Source: Halobacteriales archaeon SW_5_70_135
Lineage (GTDB): Archaea > Halobacteriota > Halobacteria > Halobacteriales > SW-7-71-33
Direction: 5' to 3'
DNA length: 50,195 nucleotides
Assembly (NCBI GenBank): GCA_003022865.1
Contig: PXSK01000004.1
Coordinates: 1-50,195, forward strand
The notes beneath the pieces are model-generated. The model was given only the letters and a program-made list of their open reading frames with translations. It did not search any database and was not told where the DNA came from. Of the stretch, positions 28,843 through 38,102 are shown one piece after another. Every line of letters begins with the position of its first letter. Within the stretch, counting starts at the first letter, position 1. Both the position numbers and the translations under genes were made by a program.

Positions 28843-29065
28843 GCAGTCGCGGACGCGACAGCGCGGTAGCTACGTCCGGTCGCTAATTTCTATTGGCACG
28901 GAGGGCGTACTGCGAACTGATTGGCCTATGTCTGGACCGCTCAACCCAATTCTAAGGCGGACTATCCAGTCGAAATAATAATTGATATTTTTTCAATCAA
29001 TATTCGGTTATCGAGAAAATTATAACAAACTTAACACAGGCGCTCAAAAAGAAACTAGAAGCATT

Positions 29066-29569
29066 GTGAACAGGAAATGGCCGTCAGTTTCAGTCTATCA
29101 GGACCCTGTGAATCACAAAGACACAAAGATCGATACTGATGTCGTCCGGCAATTTTCTGACCGTCATCCTGCGAAGATCGAAATAGAATATACTAACACG
29201 GGTGATAAGGAGCGTAGACTGGATTTTGGAATCTCACCACCCTTCTCAGCAGTGATCAGTAAAAATGAGGAAGGAAACGCGCTAGCCATTATTCCAGGTG
29301 ATCGTGACGGCATATATGTCAACAGCCCAGAATCCATTCTTCCGAAACGGAAAAGGGACGATTATTGGAAGTTACCGAGCGGTGGGTTGGCAACGACCGC
29401 AGCAGCGACGATAGTCACTGTAGAAAAACACGGAACAATATCAGAAGAATACTCTATTTTAGATGGAAACAACGATACCTGCCTTCCTAATGGGTCATAC
29501 AAATTTGAAGAAGACCACTACTTCGACCGAAATGAACCCTGGGGGATCGGATTAGAACTGGAACGGTGA
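29066..29569 (+). CDS. Orphan low-GC protein resembling a haloarchaeal lipoprotein beta-sandwich domain
   Basis: A 167-residue protein from GTG 29066; a TTG at 28982 would extend it, and TATA-like AAATTATAAC lies near 29020. PAKIEIEYTNTGDKERRLDFGISPPFSAV, then a variable middle, then LPNGSYKFEEDHYFDRNE fits a domain that recurs in haloarchaeal secreted lipoproteins (tolerance of 'TNTG...', 'G..PF', 'L..G.Y.F' landmarks). Here it lacks any signal peptide or lipobox. It is either a free-standing cytoplasmic version or the 3' part of a truncated gene. Codon use is AT-rich, unlike all neighbours. Confidence 0.6.
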   Translation: MNRKWPSVSVYQDPVNHKDTKIDTDVVRQFSDRHPAKIEIEYTNTGDKERRLDFGISPPFSAVISKNEEGNALAIIPGDRDGIYVNSPESILPKRKRDDYWKLPSGGLATTAAATIVTVEKHGTISEEYSILDGNNDTCLPNGSYKFEEDHYFDRNEPWGIGLELER

Positions 29570-29677
29570 GTTGAAACTCTCACAGATCAGCTACAAATCA
29601 GACCTGATGCGGTATCGAAGCTGTATTCCAGATTTCCGACAGAGCCACCCCGTCAAGACGGCGGTCGCCGACCGGGG

Positions 29678-30553
29678 TTATTGCCGCGTGACGGCAGTCT
29701 GCATCGCGGCGTTGGTCGCGCTCCCGACCTCGTCGCCGACGAGGATCACCCCCACATTCCCGTCGGTGTGGTCCTCGAACTCGTCGACGGCGAGACCCGC
29801 GGCGGCCGGGGCGTCGTGACCGTCCGCCAGGAGGTCGACGGCACGGCGGGCGACGCCGACGCGGGCGATCTCCTCGCCGGCACCGGTGGCGCTGGCGGCA
29901 CCGGCCGCGTCGGCGTAAACGCCCGCCCCGATCTGGGGGACGTCGCCGACGCGACCGGCGAGCGCGAACCAGCGGCCGCCGGTGGAGGTGGCCGCGGCGA
30001 GGCGGTCGCCGTCGCGGGCGACCGCCCCGACCGTGTCGTGGTCGCGGCTCGGGTCCGCGCCGGCCGCGTCGGCACCGCCGAACTGCTCGCGGACCCACTC
30101 GGCCTGTTCTCGCGCCGACCCGTCGGGACCGTCCGCGGCCGCCCAGCGCTCGCGGGTGTGTTCGGTCCACAGGTCGCGGTCGGTCTCGACGCCGCAGTCC
30201 TCGGCCAGCGCGGTCGCCCGTCGGCCGCTCACGAGCACGTGTGGCGTCTCCTCCAGCACGACGCGGGCCGCGCTGACGGCGTGTTCGACGCCCGCCATCG
30301 AGCAGGCACAGCCGGCCGCGCGGTCGCCGGTCATCAGGCCCGCGTCCGTGCGGATCCGTCCGTCGCTCTGGACCACCGAACCGACACCGGCGTTGAACTT
30401 CGGGTCCGCCTCTAGCACGCGGACGGCCGACTCGACCGCCGACAGCGGGTCGGTCTCGGCGGCCCCGCGCTCCGCGGCGTCGTCGAGCACCGATTGCCGT
30501 CGCTCCGGGTCGTCGGGACCGCCGCCGGCGCCGCCGTGTACCAGCACGTCCAT
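29678..30553 (-). CDS. Isoaspartyl peptidase/L-asparaginase (Ntn-hydrolase)
   Basis: Removes isoaspartyl residues or hydrolyses asparagine. The 291-residue precursor starts MDVLVHGGAGGG, has FNAGVGSVVQSDGRIRTDAGLM, and carries the autocleavage site in RDHDTVGAVARDG, where the Thr becomes the N-terminal nucleophile of the beta chain. STGGRWFALAGRVGDVPQIGAGVYAD follows, with the conserved GDVPQIGAG-like substrate loop. All expected residues are present. Start ATG 30553 is about 25 bp from minus-strand GTTACAA. Its 3' end abuts the AT-rich island, beyond which the tail of a divergent homolog remains. Confidence 0.92.
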   Translation of the reverse strand: MDVLVHGGAGGGPDDPERRQSVLDDAAERGAAETDPLSAVESAVRVLEADPKFNAGVGSVVQSDGRIRTDAGLMTGDRAAGCACSMAGVEHAVSAARVVLEETPHVLVSGRRATALAEDCGVETDRDLWTEHTRERWAAADGPDGSAREQAEWVREQFGGADAAGADPSRDHDTVGAVARDGDRLAAATSTGGRWFALAGRVGDVPQIGAGVYADAAGAASATGAGEEIARVGVARRAVDLLADGHDAPAAAGLAVDEFEDHTDGNVGVILVGDEVGSATNAAMQTAVTRQ

Positions 30554-30674
30554 GGCGTCCGTTCGCGGCGACCGGTTGTAACTCCACGGACTGCCGTCGG
30601 ACCTGCCGGCGGCCGACGCGAGCCGGACTGCGGCGATGACAGCACCTATGCCCCGCTCACCCCAACCGGAGGCC

Positions 30675-31943
<1,269 letters not shown>

Positions 31944-33734
31944 TCAGGCGGTCCCGTCCGCTGCGGGGTCGTCGCCCGACTCTCGCGGCAGCGACAGCGT
32001 CGCCGTCGTGCCGTCGTCGCCGATCTCGAAGGAGAGGTCGGCGCCGATCCGCTCGGTGGCCCAGGTCGCGAGCCACAGTCCCAGCCCGGAGCCGTGATCG
32101 AGGGCGGTCTCCTCGCCCGTCTCGACGACGGCGAGTTCGCCCTCCGGAAGGCCCGGGCCGTCGTCCTCGACGACGGCGACGACGGTGTCCGGCCGGGCCT
32201 CGACGCGCACTCGTACCGGCGCGGTCGCGTCGCCACGGCCCGCGCTCTCGACGGCGTCGCCGTCAACGACCTGGCCGTCGTCGGCCGCCTCGTCGCCCGC
32301 TCGCCAGCGGCCGCGCCCGTCCGTGGCCGGGACGCCGTGTTCGACCGCGTTCTCGACGAGTTCGGTCAGCACCGTCCGCAGCGTCTCCCGGTCGGTCGCG
32401 ACGGTGCAGTCCTCGCCGTCGACCTTGACGGCGGCGGTCTCCGGCCCGACGGCCGTCGCGACGGCCGTCGCCGTCTCGGCGACGTCGACCGGATCGTGGC
32501 GGGGCTCGCCGTCCAGCGTGCGCTCGATATCGCGGGCGGTGCGCCCGAGCGACAGCAGGTCGTCGGTCTTCGCCAGGGCGGTGTCGAGCATCTCCCGCAC
32601 CTCGTCGGACTCGGCGCGCCCGGCGGCGGAACTGGCGAAGCCACGGACGACGCTCATGTCGTTGCGGAGGTTGTGCCGGAGGACACGGTTGAGCACCGCC
32701 AGACACTGCTCGCGGCGACGGGCGTCGGTGACGTCCTGCCAGACGAGCGTGGTGCCGACGGTGTCGTCGTCGACGGCGAGCGGTGTCGCCGTCACCTGGA
32801 ACGTGCGCTGTGAGCCGTCCGCCCGGACGGTCACCTCGCCGCCCGCCCGGTGGTCGAGGCCGTCGTCGAAGTGTGCCGATAGCGGCGTCGTCAGTGCCGT
32901 CCGGCGGTCGACGCCGAGCACCTCGGTGGCGAGGTGGTTCGTCGTGACGATCCGGCCCTCGTCGTCGACTACCATGACAGGACTGCCGAGGTCGTCGATC
33001 GCCGCGCGCTCGCCGCGTCGTCGCGTCGCGGGGTGGAACTCGAACATGTCGCTGCCGACGAAGGCGTAGGCGTCGAGCGCGACGTGGACCAGAAACAGAA
33101 ACGGCGCGAAGTTCAGCTCGGGGGCGGGTCCGACCTCGAGCAGCCAGACGACCAGCGCGGCCATCGGCGGGACGACGCTCACCCCGACGGCGAACGCCTC
33201 GCGGCGGTAGAGGGGACCGTAGCTGAACACCGTGTCGAACAGCAGGAGACTGCCGAGCGTGACGACGCCGACGGCGAGCGCGCCGACGGCCTTCGCCGCC
33301 GGTCGGAAGCCGTAGGCCATCCCGGTGACGCCGCCGACCGAGACGAGCGTCGGCCGAGGGGTCCACAGCAGTCCGTGTCCGGCGTTCGTCCCCCCGAGCA
33401 CGAGCAACACGACCGGCAGCAGCGCGAGCACCACGCCGGCCGGTCGCCCTTCGAGCTGCCCGCGACCGGTGTACTCCAGGGCGAAGGCGACGAAGTAGAC
33501 CCCGAGCGCGGACAGCAGCGCCAGGCCGACGACGCCCAGCGCCCGCCGGAGCACCGGGTCCGTCGTCAGTAGCGCCGTCCCGTAGACCGCCCCCCAGAGA
33601 GCCTGGCCGGTCAGCGCCGCCAGGAACCAGTCCGCCCCCGGCTCGCCGCGGTGACGCCAGAGGGCGGCGATCAGCGCCGCCGTCCCCAGTGCCGTTCCGA
33701 GGGCGGCCGCCATCAGCCACAGCCCGGGGATCAT
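31944..33734 (-). CDS. Histidine kinase with 7TM N-terminal sensor, PAS and HATPase domains
   Basis: A 596-residue membrane sensor kinase. Residues 1 to about 220 form seven hydrophobic segments (MIPGLWLMAAALGTALGTAAL onward), like the haloarchaeal histidine-kinase N-terminal 7TM domain. Next is a PAS domain (SPVMVVDDEGRIVTTNHLATEVLGV to TLVWQDVTDARRREQ), then the phospho-acceptor helix (LNRVLRHNLRNDMSVVRGFA, His in the RHNLRND box). The ATPase core follows: N-box LVENAVEHG, G1 DDGPGLP and G2 GSGLGLWL. An Asp/Gly-rich insert follows the N-box. There is no receiver domain and no response regulator nearby, so its partner is elsewhere. The start is supported by an A-rich box about 29 bp upstream. 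Confidence 0.92.
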   Translation of the reverse strand: MIPGLWLMAAALGTALGTAALIAALWRHRGEPGADWFLAALTGQALWGAVYGTALLTTDPVLRRALGVVGLALLSALGVYFVAFALEYTGRGQLEGRPAGVVLALLPVVLLVLGGTNAGHGLLWTPRPTLVSVGGVTGMAYGFRPAAKAVGALAVGVVTLGSLLLFDTVFSYGPLYRREAFAVGVSVVPPMAALVVWLLEVGPAPELNFAPFLFLVHVALDAYAFVGSDMFEFHPATRRRGERAAIDDLGSPVMVVDDEGRIVTTNHLATEVLGVDRRTALTTPLSAHFDDGLDHRAGGEVTVRADGSQRTFQVTATPLAVDDDTVGTTLVWQDVTDARRREQCLAVLNRVLRHNLRNDMSVVRGFASSAAGRAESDEVREMLDTALAKTDDLLSLGRTARDIERTLDGEPRHDPVDVAETATAVATAVGPETAAVKVDGEDCTVATDRETLRTVLTELVENAVEHGVPATDGRGRWRAGDEAADDGQVVDGDAVESAGRGDATAPVRVRVEARPDTVVAVVEDDGPGLPEGELAVVETGEETALDHGSGLGLWLATWATERIGADLSFEIGDDGTTATLSLPRESGDDPAADGTA

Positions 33735-33830
33735 CGTCTCCCAGTTCGGGGGCGCACACTCTTTTCCGTTCCGACCCGGACCGCGGGCGGGGCTCGCAGG
33801 ACCTAACAACGACGAGTGCGCCGTCCACAC

Positions 33831-34379
33831 ATGGACCGACTGTTCGCCCCGTGGCGCATCGAGTGGGTCGAACGCGACGACGACGGGGAGTACGACTGCC
33901 CGTTCTGTGGTCTCCCGGCCGAAGAGCCCGGCGACGACCGCGAGAACAACGTCCTCGTCCGGGGGGACCGAGCGGTCGTCGTCCTCAACAACTACCCGTA
34001 CAACCCCGGTCACGCGATGGTGATCCCCCGCGAGCACACCGGCGACTACCGCGACCTCGACGACGAGACGCTACTCGAGCACGCCCGACTGCTCGGGCGA
34101 ACGGTCGACGCCGTCGACGCCGCCCTCGAACCCGACGGCTTCAACACCGGGACGAACCTCGGCGGCCGGGTCGCCGGCGGCTCGATCGGCGACCACCTCC
34201 ACACGCACGTCGTCCCGCGCTGGGAGGGTGACACCTCCTTCATGCCGGTCGTGGCCGACACGACGGTGATCGTCGAGGCCGTCGCCAAGACGTACGACCG
34301 CCTCCATGACGCCTTCGCCCGGCAGGACGGCACGAGCACGCCCGACGACGGCGCCGTCCGCCTCGACCGCGGGCACTGA
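33831..34379 (+). CDS. HIT family nucleotide hydrolase/transferase
   Basis: The 182-residue protein starts MDRLFAPWRIEWVE, has a CPFC zinc knuckle, VVLNNYPYNPGHAMVIPREHTGDYRDL, GFNTGTNLGGRVAGGSIGDH and the histidine-triad motif HLHTHVVPRW. This combination is typical of the Ap4A-phosphorylase-like HIT branch common in archaea and actinobacteria. It acts in the cytoplasm on dinucleoside polyphosphates or nucleotidylated compounds. An ATG 33831 start gives the family N-terminus. It is divergent from the kinase, with a 96-bp gap. Confidence 0.93.
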   Translation: MDRLFAPWRIEWVERDDDGEYDCPFCGLPAEEPGDDRENNVLVRGDRAVVVLNNYPYNPGHAMVIPREHTGDYRDLDDETLLEHARLLGRTVDAVDAALEPDGFNTGTNLGGRVAGGSIGDHLHTHVVPRWEGDTSFMPVVADTTVIVEAVAKTYDRLHDAFARQDGTSTPDDGAVRLDRGH

Positions 34380-34446
34380 CCGCGGAGACTGACCGTCGGC
34401 GGCACGGGTCGGCATCGCGTTCGAGGCGACGCGACCGCGGCCGTCG

Positions 34447-35064
34447 TCACTCGCCGGCGTCGCCCGGGGTGTTCGGTGCGTCGAACTGCCGGCGGCGACC
34501 CTTCGGCATCATCGACTGCAGTTCGCCGTGGACGTAGAGGCCGACGCCGATCGGGGCGCGCCCGCCGGCGACTTCGTGGGCGGCGATCAGGTAGCCCCAG
34601 TCGCCGTCCCAGTCGACGGGCTGGTTCTCGCCGGCGACGAAGCGACGGGCCTCGCCCCGGTCCAGGTCGATCACGTTCCGCGTCGCGTCGGCCGCGAACC
34701 GCTGGACGGCGTCGGTCGTCGGCTTCCAGTGTTCCTGACGGGTGCGCAGGAAGACGACGCCGAGCGCCTCCACCTCGACCGGCGAGGGCGACGCCCCGCG
34801 GAACGCCCACACCTTGCCCGCGCCCTTCTCCCAGAACGTGTAGTCGGCGAAGCGCTCGCGGGAGACGCCGAAGCGGTCGACCCACCAGTCGACCACCTCG
34901 GGCCGCGTCGCTCGGCCGGCCACCTCGCGCTCGGCGGCGGTCGCCGGCAGGCGGTCGAACTGGTCGCTGACGTTCTCGCGGAGGGCGTCGGCGTCGTCCG
35001 TTCTGCCGCCGGCGTCGTCCATCCCGTCGCCACTGTCGCCGCCGCCCGTGTCGTCGCCGCTCAT
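34447..35064 (-). CDS. PUA-like ribosome-biogenesis protein partnered with an RNA methyltransferase (DUF7122/COG3270-type)
   Basis: A 205-residue protein. The N-terminal 30 residues are Gly/Asp-rich and disordered. The conserved part has RPEVVDWWVDRFGVSRERFADYTFWEKGAGKVWAF, then RRFVAGENQPVDWDGDWGYLIAAHEV and PIGVGLYVHGELQSMMPKGRRRQF. This is like the small NOL1/NOP2/fmu-type proteins that resemble the PUA end of RsmF methyltransferases. Its ATG overlaps the stop of the methyltransferase gene (ATGA), supporting a two-subunit rRNA-modifying pair. RNA-binding role is inferred from family and context. Confidence 0.8.
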   Translation of the reverse strand: MSGDDTGGGDSGDGMDDAGGRTDDADALRENVSDQFDRLPATAAEREVAGRATRPEVVDWWVDRFGVSRERFADYTFWEKGAGKVWAFRGASPSPVEVEALGVVFLRTRQEHWKPTTDAVQRFAADATRNVIDLDRGEARRFVAGENQPVDWDGDWGYLIAAHEVAGGRAPIGVGLYVHGELQSMMPKGRRRQFDAPNTPGDAGE

Positions 35065-36041
35065 CCGGTCACCTCCAGTTTCGCACAGAAGAATCCGCCC
35101 GTGTCGTTGCGGTGCGGGTAGACGCGGGCACACCGCTCGACCGCGGGGTCGAACGACTCGCCCCGCCACTCGCGCACGCCGGGGTCGGTCTCCAGCGGCA
35201 GGTCAACGTCCACGAGGCGACAGTCCCCCCGCGACAGCGCGTGGTCGACGACGGCCTCGTTCTCCTCGGGGGCGAACGTGCAGGTGCCGTAGACGACCGT
35301 GCCGCCCTCGCGGGTCGCCGCCACGGCGCGGTCGAGTACGTCCCGCTGGAGGTCGGCGACGCTGTGGAGGTACTCCTCGGACCACTCGACGAGAGCGTCG
35401 GGGTTCTTCCGGACCGTCCCCTCGCAGGTGCAGGGGGCGTCGACGAGCGTGCGGTCGACGGCGTCGACCGCGAGCGGCCGCGTCGAGAGGTTGCGGGCGT
35501 CCCGGTTCGTGACGATGACGTTCGTCACCCCGAGCCGTTGGGCGTTCGACCGCAGCGGCGCCAGTCGGCCGAGACTGCGGTCGTTCGCGACCAGCGTCCC
35601 CCGGTCGTCCATGGCGGCGGCGATCTGGGTGGTCTTCGACCCCGGCGCGGCACAGGTGTCGAGCACCGTCTCGCCGGGCTGCGGGTCCAAGGCGAGTACC
35701 GGCAGCGCGGAGACCTCCTCCTGTGGGTACACCCAGCCGTGGACGTACGGCCACGACGCCCCCGGCGAATCCGTCGCCACGCGCAGCAGGCGGTCGTGCC
35801 ACACGACCGGCTCGTGCTCGACGCCGCGCTCGTCGTAGGCGCGTCGCACCCGCTCGACGCTGGTCTTCAGTGGGTTCACCCGGACGGTGTAGCCGAGCGG
35901 TCGCGCACAGGCCCCCCGGAAGGCCGCGAAGTCGTCGACGAGCGGGCGGTAGCGGTCGAGCACCGACAGGTCGGGCGGCTCGTCGCGATCGCGATCGCGA
36001 TCGCGGTCGTTCGTGTCGGGCCCGCGAGCGTCGTCGGTCAT
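35061..36041 (-). CDS. RsmB/NOP2-family RNA (cytosine-5) methyltransferase
   Basis: The 326-residue SAM-dependent enzyme methylates C5 of cytosines in rRNA or tRNA. SAM-binding text is VLDTCAAPGSKTTQIAA with GTLVANDRSLGRL. The catalytic motifs are DAPCTCEGTVRKNPD (motif IV) and YGTCTFAPEENEAVV (motif VI, TCT Cys nucleophile). It starts MTDDARGPD followed by a run of Asp-Arg dipeptides from a hexanucleotide repeat. It lacks its own PUA domain, which the next gene probably supplies. A perfect hairpin abuts its start codon. It sits in a four-gene minus-strand operon behind the PAC2 gene. Confidence 0.92.
   Translation of the reverse strand: MTDDARGPDTNDRDRDRDRDEPPDLSVLDRYRPLVDDFAAFRGACARPLGYTVRVNPLKTSVERVRRAYDERGVEHEPVVWHDRLLRVATDSPGASWPYVHGWVYPQEEVSALPVLALDPQPGETVLDTCAAPGSKTTQIAAAMDDRGTLVANDRSLGRLAPLRSNAQRLGVTNVIVTNRDARNLSTRPLAVDAVDRTLVDAPCTCEGTVRKNPDALVEWSEEYLHSVADLQRDVLDRAVAATREGGTVVYGTCTFAPEENEAVVDHALSRGDCRLVDVDLPLETDPGVREWRGESFDPAVERCARVYPHRNDTGGFFCAKLEVTG
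35983..36006 (-). repeat. TCGCGA hexamer repeat in the methyltransferase N-terminus
   Basis: Three perfect TCGCGA units plus TCGCGG encode alternating Arg-Asp in the disordered N-terminal tail. TCGCGA is its own reverse complement, so the tract is also palindromic and could slip or fold. Confidence 0.85.
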
Positions 36042-36061
36042 CCCCCCGGCTTCCCGGGGGG
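36042..36061 (-). repeat. Perfect 8-bp GC hairpin abutting the methyltransferase start codon
   Basis: CCCCCCGG, loop CTTC, CCGGGGGG lies immediately 5' of the ATG at 36041. In a transcript from the upstream operon genes it would form a very stable stem touching the start codon. It lacks a T-run, so it is more likely a translational or processing element than an intrinsic terminator. Confidence 0.7.
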
Positions 36062-36083
36062 TGGGCTTGTGCGTTTCGAACGG

Positions 36084-36239
36084 TCAGTCCTCGACGGCGT
36101 CGTCGAGGTCGTCGACGTGGCCGCGGATCCGGTCGAGCGCCACGTCGGCGTCGACGTAGCCGCGGTCGTACTCCCGGTACACTCGCTCGACGTCGCGGAG
36201 GAATCGGTCGACGGCCGCCTCCGTGCCGTCGTCGCTCAC
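36084..36239 (-). CDS. 51-residue acidic protein coupled to the PAC2 gene
   Basis: Too short for routine ORF calling. It reads MSDDGTEAAVDRFLRDVERV, then YREYDRGYVDADVALDRIRG and HVDDLDDAVED. The GTG start (36239-36237) overlaps the PAC2 stop as GTGA, so translation is coupled. It is predicted to be one or two amphipathic helices with regular hydrophobic spacing (V, F, L, V, V). I do not recognise the family. The position between PAC2 and the methyltransferase suggests a role tied to one of them. Confidence 0.72.
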   Translation of the reverse strand: MSDDGTEAAVDRFLRDVERVYREYDRGYVDADVALDRIRGHVDDLDDAVED

Positions 36240-37006
36240 TGGTACATCCGGAGCGGTCCGGCCTTCGAGGACTCGTCGTCGGCCTCCTGCATGCGTTTCG
36301 CGAGCTGTTCGCGCCCCTGGCGGATCTCCTCGGCGCGGTCGGTCAGTTCGTCGACGGCCACGTCGACGCCGGTCAGCGGCTCGACCCCCTCCTGGACCAG
36401 CCGGCGGGCGGCCTCGGGGTCGGGAAAGCGGGGGTCGGCCTCGACGACGATGACGGCGGCGTCGAGGCCGACCTCGTCGGCGCGGTTGAGCAGCGCCCCC
36501 GTCGGACCGGAGACGGCTCCCCGCTCCGGCGGCGTGTCGAGGCCGACCCGGTCGAGGTGGTCGACGGCGTCGCCGCTCGCGACGCCGAACACTCCGGGCG
36601 GCTCAGAGTCCTTCTCCACGGCCGCGGGGAGGCCGCTCAGAAGCAGCGGCGTCAGGTCGTGCTCCTCGAACCAGCCGGTGACGCAGGCGGCGAAGCCGCT
36701 CGCGGAGGAGGGCGAGACGGGGACGTCGCTCGACAGCACTAGCGGGCCGGCGCCGTCGCTGGCGCCGTCGGCGGAGGCAGGAGTGGGGGCGTGGACCCGG
36801 ACGGGCTGGTGGACGCCGTGGTCGTCGGTCTCGTAGACGCCGACACGGGGTAGTCCCTCGCAGTGTACCGTCGCGTGCTCGGTCAGCGAGAGCGTCTCCA
36901 CGAGGTGGTCGGCGGCGATCTTCCCCGCCAGCCCGACGCCGGGAAACCCCTCGACCAGCCAGCTGCCGCTCACGTCCCGGTCGTCGCACGGCTCGACGCG
37001 TGCCAT
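36236..37006 (-). CDS. PAC2 family protein (proteasome-assembly-chaperone-like)
   Basis: The 256-residue protein has the PAC2/DUF75 hallmarks GSWLVEGFPGVGLAGKIAADHLVE near the N-terminus, GLPRVGVYE, FAACVTGWFEEHDLTPLLLSGLPA, FGVASGDAVDHLDRVGL, AVSGPTGALLNRADEVGLDAAVIVVEADPRFPDPEAA and a C-terminal coiled helix (VDELTDRAEEIRQGREQLAKRMQEAD). Archaeal members are related to PbaA/PbaB-type proteasome assembly chaperones, although the exact role varies. The ATG 37006 start has minus-strand AATTATG 27 bp upstream. First gene of the PAC2-51aa-methyltransferase-PUA operon. Confidence 0.9.
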   Translation of the reverse strand: MARVEPCDDRDVSGSWLVEGFPGVGLAGKIAADHLVETLSLTEHATVHCEGLPRVGVYETDDHGVHQPVRVHAPTPASADGASDGAGPLVLSSDVPVSPSSASGFAACVTGWFEEHDLTPLLLSGLPAAVEKDSEPPGVFGVASGDAVDHLDRVGLDTPPERGAVSGPTGALLNRADEVGLDAAVIVVEADPRFPDPEAARRLVQEGVEPLTGVDVAVDELTDRAEEIRQGREQLAKRMQEADDESSKAGPLRMYQ

Positions 37007-37147
37007 GTCCGTCCTGACGCCCGGCGGCCACATAATTGCGGCGGGCGAGGCGGACCGCGCCGCGATCGGTCTCGCTGCCGGCGGCGCACTCACCCGACGA
37101 GCGGTCGGACAGGCGACCCCGCCAGCGCGGACCGGGACTCGCGCGGG

Positions 37148-38081
37148 TCAACCCCGCCAGTCTCGCGGCGAGTCGTTCAGTCGCCCGTGGCCGTCCTCGG
37201 TGACGACGACCAGGTCCTCGATCCGGACGCCGAACTCTCCGGGCAGGTAGACGCCCGGCTCGACGGTCTCGACGGCCCGTCGCTGTGCCTCGCGGACGAC
37301 CCGGTGCACCTCGCGGAACCGTTCTGGCGGGTCGTCGCCCCAGACGACGGTACGGGTTTGGTCGCTCGGATAGCCCGCGAGTCGGCCGCCGAAGTCGAGC
37401 ACGACCGGGTCGCCCGGCTCGATCGTCCGGTCGCCGTGACTGTGGTGCGGGCGCGCGCCGTTCGGTCCCGAGCCGACGATCGTCTCGAACGACGGGCCCG
37501 TACAGCCGCCCTCGAACAGGCGCGCCTCGGTCTCGCGGGCCAGCTCGCGCTCGGTCCACCCCGTTGGGTCGAGCTCGCGCACCGCGCGGCTCACCTCGTC
37601 GGTCACCTCGGCGACAGCACGGAGTCGGTCGAGCTCGTCGTCGTCCTTTCGTATCCGGAGGTCGCCGAGCAGCTCCGTCGCCAGCGCCAGCTTCGAGTCC
37701 GGCATCGCCGCCCGCAGGTCGAGCGCGAACCGCGTCCAGAGGCGCTCGTCGACCGGGACGCGGTCGGCGTCGGTCACGCCGACTGCCTCGGCGGTCGCCG
37801 TCGTCGCCGCCCGCGGGTCGTCGGCGTCGCCCCAGACGCGCAGGTGCTCTCGGCCGAGCGCGGTCTCGGCGAGCACCTGCTCCTCGTGCAGCTCGGGACA
37901 GAGCAGAGCGTGTGTCTCCGGCGTGACGAACGGCAGGAGATGTCGTCGCCCGGGTCCTCGTCGAAGCCGGTCAGATACTGAGGTTCGGCCCCGGGAACAG
38001 CACGACTGCGTCGACACCCCCTGCCGCCAGCCGGCGCTTGCACTCCCGGAGTCGGCGGTCGTGGGCGTCGTCGGCGCTTAT
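37148..38081 (-). pseudogene. M24 (Xaa-Pro dipeptidase-like) gene with lost start codon and two frameshifts
   Basis: Joined across frames it reads SADDAHDRRLRECKRRLAA, VDAVVLFPGPNL, then QYLTGFDEDPGD, then RHLLPFVTPETHALLCPELHEEQV and a complete pita-bread domain: LDFGGRLAGYPSDQTRT (two Asp), HSHGDRT, GVRIEDLVVVTEDG. Each break is repaired by adding one C, near 38000 and near 37960. The codon where ATG is expected (38081-38079) is ATA. A TATA-like CATCAAACTT lies about 29 bp further upstream and supports that position. The metal ligands are intact but the N-terminal third cannot be translated as one chain. Pseudogene, or a gene hit by sequencing errors. Confidence 0.78.
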
Positions 38082-38102
38082 GCGTCGGCTACGGCGGCCC
38101 GA

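Larger units (their letters stand above)
28621..29677. other. AT-rich insertion/island between two asparaginase gene tails
   Basis: About 1.06 kb with much lower GC than the roughly 70% of the surroundings, lowest from 28960 to 29640. It lies exactly between the C-terminal scrap of one asparaginase gene and the stop codon of a complete one. It contains a 12-bp-stem hairpin (28813-28842), a weaker hairpin near 28777-28794, an AT hairpin ATTGAT-N9-ATCAAT (28981-29001) and one plausible gene (29066-29569). No transposase, integrase, target duplication or tRNA was recognised. An open frame at 28643-28978 has no family-like features. Best explained as horizontally acquired DNA. Confidence 0.7.

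Noticed and set aside
28643-28978. 111-codon plus-strand frame inside the AT-rich island
   Set aside because: No recognisable motifs, a weak start, and it runs through the strong hairpin; more likely non-coding.
35983-36006. Considered as a restriction-site cluster or origin iteron
   Set aside because: Only 24 bp, within a coding N-terminus, with no AT-rich unwinding region or Orc1/Cdc6 gene nearby.
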